DNA from: Butyricicoccus intestinisimiae
Lineage (GTDB): Bacteria > Bacillota > Clostridia > Oscillospirales > Butyricicoccaceae
DNA: 64,000 nucleotides
Assembly (NCBI RefSeq): GCF_018918345.1
Contig: NZ_JAHLQI010000001.1
Coordinates: forward strand, 496,001-560,000
Reading direction: 5' to 3'
Below the pieces are notes generated by a model that saw only the letters and a list, made by a program, of their open reading frames with translations, did not search any database and was not told the origin of the DNA. Made by a program: the position numbers and the translations under genes. Shown one piece after another: positions 46,408 to 53,439 of this stretch (its first letter is position 1; every line of letters begins with the position of its first letter).

Positions 46408-47397
46408 ATGCCAGAGAACAAAACGAGAGTTGCTGTTCTGGTGCAGAACGAATTGAATCTCGATCTCAACGAGGTTTTTCATGACGCCGTCGCACAGGGC
46501 GCAGAAATTGTCAATACGCCGCTGTATCACACGCAGGACGTGCAGGAAGTAATCGCCGCAGCCAAGGGCTTTGATTATGTCGTAGCGGGACGCGAACCGT
46601 GGAACGCGGAAGTGCTCTCCGCCTGTGCCGACCATTTGAAGGGCATCGCTCGTTTTGGCGCTGGCTTCGAGACCGTCGATCTGGAAAAAGCCACTGAACT
46701 TGGCATCGCCGTGTGCAACGCACCAGGCGTCAATTCCAAGGCGGTCGCAGAACAGGCACTCGCCCTGACACTTGCGATTCTGCGCAAGATTACTATTTAT
46801 GACCGCAGCCTGCGCGCGGATGGCGTCACGGCAAAGATGTCTCAGACGCTGGAAGGCACGGTTGCACTGCTCGGCTTCGGCAATATCGGCTGTGAATTTG
46901 CCAAGCTGCTCAGCGTATTCCCGGTCAAGGTCATTGCGTATGACCCGTATCCGAATTATCAGGCTGCCAACGCGCTGGGTGTAGAAATCGTCGATTTGGA
47001 AACCGCCGTGCGCACCGCTGATATTATCAGTCTGCATCTGCCCGCAGTCAAGACCATGAAGGACTTTATCTGCAAGGACGTCATTGATTTGATGAAGGAC
47101 GGCGTGTATATTATCAACACGAGCCGCGGCTACGTCGTCAACGAACATGATTTGGCAGACGCGCTGCGCTCCGGCAAAATCGCCGGTGCTGCGCTGGACG
47201 CTTTCAAGGTAGAGCCGTTTGATCCGGATTCCGAGCTGAAAACGCTGCCAAATGTCGTTCTGACACCGCATTCCGCCGCTGTTTCTACGCAGGCTGTGCG
47301 CATGGTATTCAACCACTGTGCCGGTGTCATCGCATCATACATGCGCGGCGATCAGCCTCGCAGCCTGCTCAATCCGGAGTACGCAAAACATCGTTAA
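46408..47397 (+). CDS. D-isomer-specific 2-hydroxyacid dehydrogenase (PGDH-like, no ACT domain)
   Basis: 329 residues. NAD-binding motif LLGFGNIG, catalytic Arg in NTSRGYVV, Glu in KVEPFDPDS and His in LTPHSAAVS are all present. The active-site environment is that of 3-phosphoglycerate dehydrogenases, but the regulatory ACT domain is missing, as in short SerA forms. It would oxidise a D-2-hydroxyacid such as 3-phosphoglycerate. Follows the HPr-like gene after 94 bases (with a hairpin GCTGCGGC / GCCGCAGC) and precedes the type II GAPDH gene by 40. Good ribosome site AAAGGAGG. Confidence 0.9.
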   Translation: MPENKTRVAVLVQNELNLDLNEVFHDAVAQGAEIVNTPLYHTQDVQEVIAAAKGFDYVVAGREPWNAEVLSACADHLKGIARFGAGFETVDLEKATELGIAVCNAPGVNSKAVAEQALALTLAILRKITIYDRSLRADGVTAKMSQTLEGTVALLGFGNIGCEFAKLLSVFPVKVIAYDPYPNYQAANALGVEIVDLETAVRTADIISLHLPAVKTMKDFICKDVIDLMKDGVYIINTSRGYVVNEHDLADALRSGKIAGAALDAFKVEPFDPDSELKTLPNVVLTPHSAAVSTQAVRMVFNHCAGVIASYMRGDQPRSLLNPEYAKHR

Positions 47398-47437
47398 CAT
47401 TCACACAAGATTTATACCAGCATAAAAAGGAGAATAC

Positions 47438-48472
47438 ATGATGAACAAGGTAAAAGTTGGCGTCGTAGGTTACGGTACCATTGGTCAGCGTCTGGCTGAC
47501 GGTGTTGTCCGCATGGGAGATATGGAACTCGTCGGTGTTGCAAACCGCACACCAAATCTGGGCGTGCGTGCCCTCAAGGAAAAGGGCATGCCGTATGACC
47601 TGTATATGTCTGACCCGAAGTACGCAGATGCTTATGCAGAAGCCGGCATTCCGGTATGCGGCACCATGGAGGATCTCGCAGAAAAGTGTGACATTCTGCT
47701 CGATGCAACTCCGGCGGGCGTTGGCGCAGAAAACAAGAAGCTGTTTGAGCGCATGGGCAAGCCGTGCATCTTCCAGGGCGGCGAAAAGAACGACGTCGCT
47801 GACGTATTCTTCCACGGTTATGCAAACTACGAAAAGGGTCTGGATAAGCAGTTCCTCAAGCTGACTTCCTGCAATACCACCGGTTTGATTCGTGCCGTTG
47901 ACTGCCTTGACCGCAACTGCGGCGGTATCGAGCGCGTAGCTATCACCATCATTCGCCGTGTTGCCGATCCGGGTGACTATCATCGCGGACTGACCAATGC
48001 ACTGAAGATTGACAAGGCTCCTTCGCATCAGGCTGTGGATCTGATGACCATTATGCCGCACGTAGAAGCAACCGGCATTCTGGTTCACACGCCGGTAACA
48101 CACGGTCACATCATTACCATTACCGCACAGGGCAAACAGAAAATCACCAAGGAACAGGCACTTGAGGCATTCAAGACCCATGACCGCATCCGCGTTGTTC
48201 GTATCGCAGACGGTTTCCTCGGCAATGCATCCATGTTCAAGTATGCACGTGACCTCGGCAACCCGCGCGGCGACATGTATGAAATCGGCCTGTGGGAAGA
48301 ATCTATCGTAGAATACGGCGATCAGATTATGTTCGCGATCTATATCCCGCAGGAAGCTGTCACCATTCCGGAAACACTGGACGGTGTACGCGCCGCGCTG
48401 CACATGCAGGATACCATGGAAGAAGCAACCGCTAAGACGAATGAATATCTGGGGATGGCAAAATGGAAATAA
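47438..48472 (+). CDS. type II (archaeal-type) glyceraldehyde-3-phosphate dehydrogenase
   Basis: 344 residues. Rossmann motif VGVVGYGTIGQRLADGV, catalytic Cys145 in TSCNTTGL and the His in APSHQAVD place it in the archaeal GAPDH II family, not the usual bacterial GapA. The segment that in archaeal enzymes reads roughly RRxxDPxxxKKGPxNAI is RRVADPGDYHRGLTNAL here, so the basic residues expected near the substrate phosphate differ. It may act on glyceraldehyde 3-phosphate or a related aldehyde. Start may be the first or second of two adjacent ATGs (AAAAAGGAG upstream). Its end overlaps the PGK start. Confidence 0.9.
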   Translation: MMNKVKVGVVGYGTIGQRLADGVVRMGDMELVGVANRTPNLGVRALKEKGMPYDLYMSDPKYADAYAEAGIPVCGTMEDLAEKCDILLDATPAGVGAENKKLFERMGKPCIFQGGEKNDVADVFFHGYANYEKGLDKQFLKLTSCNTTGLIRAVDCLDRNCGGIERVAITIIRRVADPGDYHRGLTNALKIDKAPSHQAVDLMTIMPHVEATGILVHTPVTHGHIITITAQGKQKITKEQALEAFKTHDRIRVVRIADGFLGNASMFKYARDLGNPRGDMYEIGLWEESIVEYGDQIMFAIYIPQEAVTIPETLDGVRAALHMQDTMEEATAKTNEYLGMAKWK

Positions 48473-49716
48473 AAATGAACGCCCTGCGCGGGCTTGATAT
48501 TGTAGGCAAGAAAATCCTATTCCGTCCGGACATCAATTCTCCGATTGATCCGGTCACCAAGAAGATTGTCAACGAAAACCGTTTGAAGAAAAATGCCGTC
48601 ACGCTGAAATATATGCTGGAAAACGGCGCCGCTGTCGCCCTGATTGCACATCAGGGTGACACGCAGGACTATCAAAACTTGATTCCGCTTGAAGAACACG
48701 CAGAAAAGCTGTCCGATCTGACCGGCTATCCGGTGCATTACATTGACGATGTCTGCGGTCCTGCCGCGATTGAAGCAGTCAAGAATCTGCCGGCCGGCGA
48801 GGCAATCATCCTCGGAAATTTGCGTTATCTCGGTGAAGAACTGTCTACATTCTCTAACTTTGTCAAGCTGAAGCCGGAAGAAATGGGAAATGTATGGCAT
48901 ATCCGCAAACTCTCTCCGCTGTTCGATTTATATGTCAACGACGCATTCTCTGCCGCGCACCGCGACGCTCCGTCTATGGTTGGATTCCCGCACTTCTTAC
49001 CGGCAGCTGCTGGTTTCCAGTTCTTTGATGAATATGCCGCACTGGCATCCGTCAAGGACGGCGCACAGCATCCGTGTATGTTTGTGCTCGGCGGCGCAAA
49101 GATTTCCGATGCCTTTGGCATGATGGAATCTGTGCTCAAGAACGGTACAGCGGATAAAATCCTGACCACCGGTGTCACCGGTATCATCATGCACATCGCA
49201 AACGGTGTGACGTTTGGCGAACCGCAGATGAAGTTCCTGCGTGACCGAGACATGCTGAGTTTTGTAGACGCCGCAAAAAAATATCTGACCGAATATCCGG
49301 ATCGCTTTGAACTGCCGCGTGATCTCGCATATAATAAGGACGGCGCGCGCGTGGAATGCACTATTGACAATCTGCCGCAGGATGCGCAGTTTATCGACAT
49401 CGGTGCCCAGACAATCGCAGATTATCAGGCTCTGCTGGCATCCGCAAAGACCATTTTCGCCAATGGCCCTGCCGGCATCTATGAGCAGGACGGGTTCGAC
49501 GTCGGTACACGCGGAATCTGGGGCGGCATTGCTGACAGCGACGCTTATTCCGTCATTGGCGGCGGTGACACCGTATCCAGCGCAACCAAGTTTATTGATC
49601 TGACAAAGATCAGCTACGTCTGCACCGCAGGCGGTGCCATGGTTCGTTTTATGAGCGGCAAGAAGCTTCCGCTGATTGCAGCCATGGAACAGGCTTACGA
49701 GCGACAGAAACTGTAA
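48463..49716 (+). CDS. archaeal-type phosphoglycerate kinase
   Basis: 417 residues, translationally coupled to the GAPDH gene (10-base overlap). Archaeal PGK hallmarks: ILFRPDINSPIDPVT near the N-terminus, IDDVCGPAAIEAV, LGGAKISDAFGMME and the C-terminal nucleotide loop SVIGGGDTVSSATKF with SGKKLPLI. The usual HxGRPG-type motif is AHQGDTQD, losing a conserved arginine, and LENVRF is LGNLRY. It would make ATP from an acyl phosphate produced by the GAPDH partner; the altered contacts leave the exact substrate open. An alternative ATG is four codons in. Confidence 0.88.
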   Translation: MEIKMNALRGLDIVGKKILFRPDINSPIDPVTKKIVNENRLKKNAVTLKYMLENGAAVALIAHQGDTQDYQNLIPLEEHAEKLSDLTGYPVHYIDDVCGPAAIEAVKNLPAGEAIILGNLRYLGEELSTFSNFVKLKPEEMGNVWHIRKLSPLFDLYVNDAFSAAHRDAPSMVGFPHFLPAAAGFQFFDEYAALASVKDGAQHPCMFVLGGAKISDAFGMMESVLKNGTADKILTTGVTGIIMHIANGVTFGEPQMKFLRDRDMLSFVDAAKKYLTEYPDRFELPRDLAYNKDGARVECTIDNLPQDAQFIDIGAQTIADYQALLASAKTIFANGPAGIYEQDGFDVGTRGIWGGIADSDAYSVIGGGDTVSSATKFIDLTKISYVCTAGGAMVRFMSGKKLPLIAAMEQAYERQKL

Positions 49717-50334
49717 GCCGTACAAATTTTCGCCTATTCTCTATTCTTACTCTATTCCACATCTCCACAGTGCCTGCATCGGGCACTGTGGATAACATCA
49801 AGCAAAACGGCTATTCTCTCCACACCTCATGTACGAAGACACACTTTCTAATATTTACTTTCTCACATGCCGTTTTCTTTTCCCTGTGTTCTGCGATTTA
49901 TAGGACACAGGGATTTTTTCTTCTTGACAGGAAAGCCATCGCCGTATACACTGTGAATATAGCCATCGCTGATGTTTGCTGCGGCTGCGGACGCCGTCCG
50001 TACCTGTAGCATCAATGCAGTAATCTTGGGCATTGTGTCCCTTGCGTACTGCAACAGAGCGATGGCTTTTTCTTTGTCCCAATAGAAAATGCAGTAGAGC
50101 GACTACCCCTTGCACAGAAATCATAAACATTCCAAATTGTAAAAACAGGAACAAAGATTCCGACAAGGATGAGAATGATTTTTTTGACATAGAATTCAGC
50201 AAGTGATATACTGTATTAAGAAGGAGGGGCTTTCGTTCCTTCCGGGTCGCTTGATTACTTGTCCTGTGGTGGGAAGAGTTCATCAGCGACCTTTTTAATT
50301 GTTTCGATAATCCCCTCAGCAATTACTGCTTTGA
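49717..50334. other. gene-poor region after archaeal-type PGK gene
   Basis: 618 bases. Contents: a hairpin CCACAGTGCC / GGCACTGTGG at 49764-49791 without a T tail; a possible minus-strand membrane peptide (listed separately); a strong plus-strand promoter TTGACA 50184-50189 / TATACT 50207-50212 followed by AAGGAGGGG but no credible ORF; and, at the right end, a minus-strand frame reading VIAEGIIETIKKVADELF and then stop, the tail of an unknown gene running out of the first CRISPR repeat. Confidence 0.5.
49855..50190 (-). CDS. possible holin-like toxin peptide or remnant
   Basis: From an ATG at 50190 the frame encodes SLSESLFLFLQFGMFMISVQ and then a second hydrophobic run, followed by a basic tail. 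The hydrophobic core with LQFGMF resembles small holin-like (type I) toxins, but the frame continues 70 residues too far, no ribosome site is seen, and a second frame in the same stretch is also open. The plus-strand promoter at 50184-50212 overlaps its start and could yield an antisense RNA. Weak call. Confidence 0.28.
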   Translation of the reverse strand: MSKKSFSSLSESLFLFLQFGMFMISVQGVVALLHFLLGQRKSHRSVAVRKGHNAQDYCIDATGTDGVRSRSKHQRWLYSQCIRRWLSCQEEKIPVSYKSQNTGKRKRHVRK

Positions 50335-50406
50335 ATTTCAATCCACGCACCCCATGCGGGGTGCGACTCAAATAAATCATATCGTTCCCCCAAAACAGGT
50401 ATAAGA

Positions 50407-50436
50407 AAACCACGGTGCATGTGCATCGTGGTTTTG
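50407..50436 (-). terminator. terminator of cassette gene
   Basis: Hairpin with arms AAAACCACG / CGTGGTTTT, directly after the stop of the 105-residue gene and before the CRISPR repeat. Confidence 0.65.
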
Positions 50437-50437
50437 G

Positions 50438-50755
50438 TTAAAACTCCCGAAATTCAATAGAGATCGCGCCATTATTTATTTTCCATATTGCAAACAAAAA
50501 CTTTACATGTGGAAATTTACTTTCCAGTTTTTCATTATTGATTGATGACTTCTTCCAAAACTTTTCAAACGCTGTTGCATTATCAAGAGGAACAAGCCAA
50601 CCACTAAAATCTTCGCCTTCCATTTCAGTAGTTTCAAAATCTCGCCCTTCTCCTGCAAACCCAAAAAATACACAGCCGCTTCTACCAGCAGTATCTTGAA
50701 CCAGTTGCCAGAAACGATTAAATTTTTGACTTTCTTGCGTTTTTAACCCGAGCAT
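50438..50755 (-). CDS. small unknown protein in a repeat-bounded cassette
   Basis: 105 residues with a strong ribosome site (AAAGGAGGAG). Acidic, no signal peptide or membrane helix; features are SGCVFFGFAGEGRDFETTEM, EDFSGWLVPLDNATAFEKFW and a C-terminal strand FLFAIWKINNGAISIEF. I do not know the family by name. Immediately upstream, between the CRISPR repeat and this gene, a frame reading YVKGDDIVVESSSGEFVTI runs into its start and looks like the tail of another protein. A toxin-tail plus immunity-gene arrangement is possible but unproven. Confidence 0.75.
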   Translation of the reverse strand: MLGLKTQESQKFNRFWQLVQDTAGRSGCVFFGFAGEGRDFETTEMEGEDFSGWLVPLDNATAFEKFWKKSSINNEKLESKFPHVKFLFAIWKINNGAISIEFREF

Positions 50756-51067
50756 TTGTTACTCCTCCTTTCAGAATAGTTACAAATTCGCCAGAGGAAC
50801 TTTCAACGACAATGTCATCTCCCTTTACATATTTCAATCCACGCACCCCATGCGGGGTGCGACTCACATACTTTGTCACAGCACTTTTCATTCAAAATTT
50901 CAATCCACGCACCCCGTGAAGGGTGCGGCAAACCAGTTTGGCATTCTATCTTTCCCTCACTTTTATTTTTATTATATCACACTCGCCTCCAATCCACTTT
51001 ATTTTTTCATTTTATCCGTTATAATAAAAAGGAACAGAACTTTTTTAGAAAGAAAGGATGGATTCTC

Positions 51068-52258
51068 ATGCAACCAACAGTTCAGGAATTGCTGTCATCC
51101 GCACAGGAAATCAAACAGGAAATTCTTGCAGACCGCCGAACCATTCATCAAAACCCGGAAGTCGGCACACATCTTCCTGCAACCAAGGCTTATGTGATGA
51201 AACGGCTTATCGAGTTGGGCTATGAACCGCAGGAACTATGTGAGAGCGGCATTGTCGCGACCATCACCGGAAAAGACACCGGACGCTGTATGCTTCTCCG
51301 TGCAGATATGGATGCTTTGCGCATACAGGAACAGACCGGCTTGCCTTTTCAATCCGAAAACGGTTCTATGCACGCCTGCGGACACGATATGCACACAGCG
51401 ATGCTGTTGGGCGCAGCCAAGCTGCTTCGCAACTATCAAAAGCAGATAAATGGCACTGTCAAGCTGGTCTTTCAGCCGGATGAAGAAGGATTCACCGGTG
51501 CCAAATCCATGCTGCAGGCAGGTGTGTTAAACAATCCTAAGCCGCAAATCGGTTTGGCGCTGCATGTCAATTCCGGCACACCATCCGGTCTGATTCTGTG
51601 CGGACGCGGCACATTTATGGCAGGCTGTACGCTGTTTTGCATTGCCGTTCACGGCGTTGGCTGTCACGGTGCCATGCCGGAAACCGGCGTGGACCCGCTT
51701 AATATCGCCGCTCACATTTACCTGTCTCTGCAAGAGCTGATTAGCCGAGAAATTTCGGCAAAACAGCCTGCTGTCGTAACCATCGGACACATGCAGGGCG
51801 GACAGGCTCCCAATATCATCCCGCAGAGCGCCATCTTAGAAGGCACGATTCGCACCTTTGACCGAGACCTTACCGCGCGCATCATGCAGCGCATAGAGGC
51901 CATCGCCAAGTGCACCGCGCAAGCATTTCGCGGCAGTGCAGAGGTAACTGAACTTGCGTCCGCTCCCCCGCTTGTAAATGATCCGGATTTGGTCAACCAG
52001 ATGGCAGATTTCGCCCAACAGCTTGTCGGCGAACAGGCCGTATATCGTTTGGATGAAGGCGGCATGGGCTCGGAAGATTTTGCCTCGTACACATACGAAC
52101 TGCCGTGTGCGTATCTGCTCTTGGGCGCCGGTACACCAAATGAAAATCCGCTGTACGGCAAGCCCATGCACAATGAAAAAGTTGTGTTCAATGAGGATGT
52201 TCTCCCGCTGGGCGCAGCCCTGCACACATGGTGCGCGCTGAACTGGCTATCTCAGTAA
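51068..52258 (+). CDS. M20 family amidohydrolase/peptidase
   Basis: 396 residues from the ATG at 51068 (AAAGGATGG upstream, TATAAT in the preceding 50 bases). Metal-binding segment SMHACGHDMHTAMLLGAAK and catalytic DEEGFTGAKSM, then GCHGAMPETGVDPLNIAAHI. This is the hippurate hydrolase / N-acyl-amino-acid amidohydrolase branch with a binuclear metal centre, cleaving N-acylated amino acids or N-acetyldiaminopimelate. Exact substrate is not decided by sequence. Confidence 0.93.
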   Translation: MQPTVQELLSSAQEIKQEILADRRTIHQNPEVGTHLPATKAYVMKRLIELGYEPQELCESGIVATITGKDTGRCMLLRADMDALRIQEQTGLPFQSENGSMHACGHDMHTAMLLGAAKLLRNYQKQINGTVKLVFQPDEEGFTGAKSMLQAGVLNNPKPQIGLALHVNSGTPSGLILCGRGTFMAGCTLFCIAVHGVGCHGAMPETGVDPLNIAAHIYLSLQELISREISAKQPAVVTIGHMQGGQAPNIIPQSAILEGTIRTFDRDLTARIMQRIEAIAKCTAQAFRGSAEVTELASAPPLVNDPDLVNQMADFAQQLVGEQAVYRLDEGGMGSEDFASYTYELPCAYLLLGAGTPNENPLYGKPMHNEKVVFNEDVLPLGAALHTWCALNWLSQ

Positions 52259-52262
52259 ATAC

Positions 52263-52292
52263 AAAAAATCCGGCATTTCTGCCGGATTTTTT
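52263..52292. terminator. bidirectional terminator
   Basis: AAAAAATCCGGC / GCCGGATTTTTT with a 6-base loop, between convergent genes. Confidence 0.9.
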
Positions 52293-52336
52293 CGCATATC
52301 AAACGCTGAAACGTCTATCGCTGTTGTATGATTGCT

Positions 52337-53269
52337 TTATTCATACAGCGCATGATACAGTTTCAAAAACTTCTCATCGCGCTCCTTGGTTGCCTGCTGC
52401 GCTTTATCGCCAGAATAATCATAAAATCCCGCACCGCTTTTCACGCCGTATTCTCCGGCATCATAATGCTGCTTCATCAGCTCCGGCACGTCTCCGGAAT
52501 TGCACAAATCCTTCATCAAATAGCTGCTGATGTGATAAAATGTGTCTAATCCACCAAAATCAGAAACTTCCAGCGGTCCCAAGCAGGCATATCGGAATCC
52601 AAGCCCGTATTTCATGACATCGTCAATGCCCTCCTTTGAAATCACACCACTCTGCACCAGATCCAGTGCTTCGCGCAAAACAGCAAACTGTAAGCGGTTC
52701 GCCACGAATCCCGGCACATCCCGATGAACGACAACCGGTTTCTTGTTGATTTTCAAGCTCAAATCATAAATCGTCTGTGCGGTATTATCGTCTGTCGCGT
52801 CACCTTTGATAATTTCAATGAGTGGAATCAGATGCGGCGGATTAAACCAGTGCATACCGATAAACCGATGCGCACCGCGCACAGACTGCGCCAAGATGTT
52901 AATGGACAGTCCTGAGGTATTGGTGGCAATGATCGTAGACGGTTTTACCACTTGTGAGATTTTTTCATAAAACGCCTGTTTGATCGGCAGGTTTTCCGCC
53001 AAATTTTCTACCACCAAGTCACAGGACGAAAAACAGTCCCACTCCGTTGTATACGAGAGTGCCCCGAGCAAGCGCTGTGCCTGTGTCTGCGTCATCGTCC
53101 CCACCTGCACCAAAGTCTGCACATTGTCCTGTATCCGCTGTTTCGCCTTGTTCAGCGTCACTTCTCGATGATTATATATCACAACGTTGTCGTAGTATCC
53201 CGCAAAAATCTGCGCCATAGAAGAACCCATCGTGCCGGCACCCGCCACAACAATTGATTGTATATTCAT
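52337..53269 (-). CDS. 3-hydroxyacyl-CoA dehydrogenase
   Basis: 310 residues from the Met at 53269 (GTGAGGA upstream). Rossmann motif VVAGAGTMGSSMAQIFA, catalytic His in GMHWFNPPHLIPLIEI, and C-terminal domain VANRLQFAVLREALDLV, DVMKYGLGFRYACLGPLE. Same type as 3-hydroxybutyryl-CoA dehydrogenases of butyrate formers, but isolated from other butyrate genes and its middle HWFNP form also occurs in enzymes for other hydroxyacids. A metabolic role in CoA-ester or hydroxyacid oxidation is likely. Confidence 0.9.
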   Translation of the reverse strand: MNIQSIVVAGAGTMGSSMAQIFAGYYDNVVIYNHREVTLNKAKQRIQDNVQTLVQVGTMTQTQAQRLLGALSYTTEWDCFSSCDLVVENLAENLPIKQAFYEKISQVVKPSTIIATNTSGLSINILAQSVRGAHRFIGMHWFNPPHLIPLIEIIKGDATDDNTAQTIYDLSLKINKKPVVVHRDVPGFVANRLQFAVLREALDLVQSGVISKEGIDDVMKYGLGFRYACLGPLEVSDFGGLDTFYHISSYLMKDLCNSGDVPELMKQHYDAGEYGVKSGAGFYDYSGDKAQQATKERDEKFLKLYHALYE

Positions 53270-53324
53270 ATCGTATTCCTCACTTTCTATGTGTATCGTA
53301 TCACAAAATATCGGCACGCACAAG

Positions 53325-53366
53325 AAAAAAGCCTGCCTGCTCCCGAAGGAACAGGCAGGCTTTTTT
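53325..53366 (-). terminator. terminator of pectin/hexuronate operon
   Basis: GCCTGCCTG / CAGGCAGGC stem flanked by A6 and T6. Confidence 0.9.
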
Positions 53367-53439
53367 AGGGAAAGGATTCACTTAATAGGAAAAGAATCAT
53401 GTATTTCTAACAGATACCAGTATCTGTTAGAAGCTATCG

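Larger units (their letters stand above)
50335..50929 (-). CRISPR. three type I-C-like CRISPR repeats, no cas genes
   Basis: Repeats of 33 bases at 50335-50367, 50831-50863 and 50897-50929. Minus-strand sequence starts GTCGCACCCCGCATGG and ends TGCGTGGATTGAAAT, as in type I-C arrays. The first two are identical; the third is degenerate at its GTCGC end. Only one normal spacer (33 bases, 50864-50896) exists; the other gap is 463 bases and carries a gene. No cas gene lies in the window. Confidence 0.75.

Noticed and set aside
50335-50929. Functional type I-C CRISPR-Cas system
   Set aside because: Only three repeats, one normal spacer and no cas genes in the window.
50873-51067. N-terminal extension of the M20 peptidase
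   Set aside because: It translates a CRISPR repeat and AT-rich promoter; the ATG at 51068 has a good ribosome site and matches family length.
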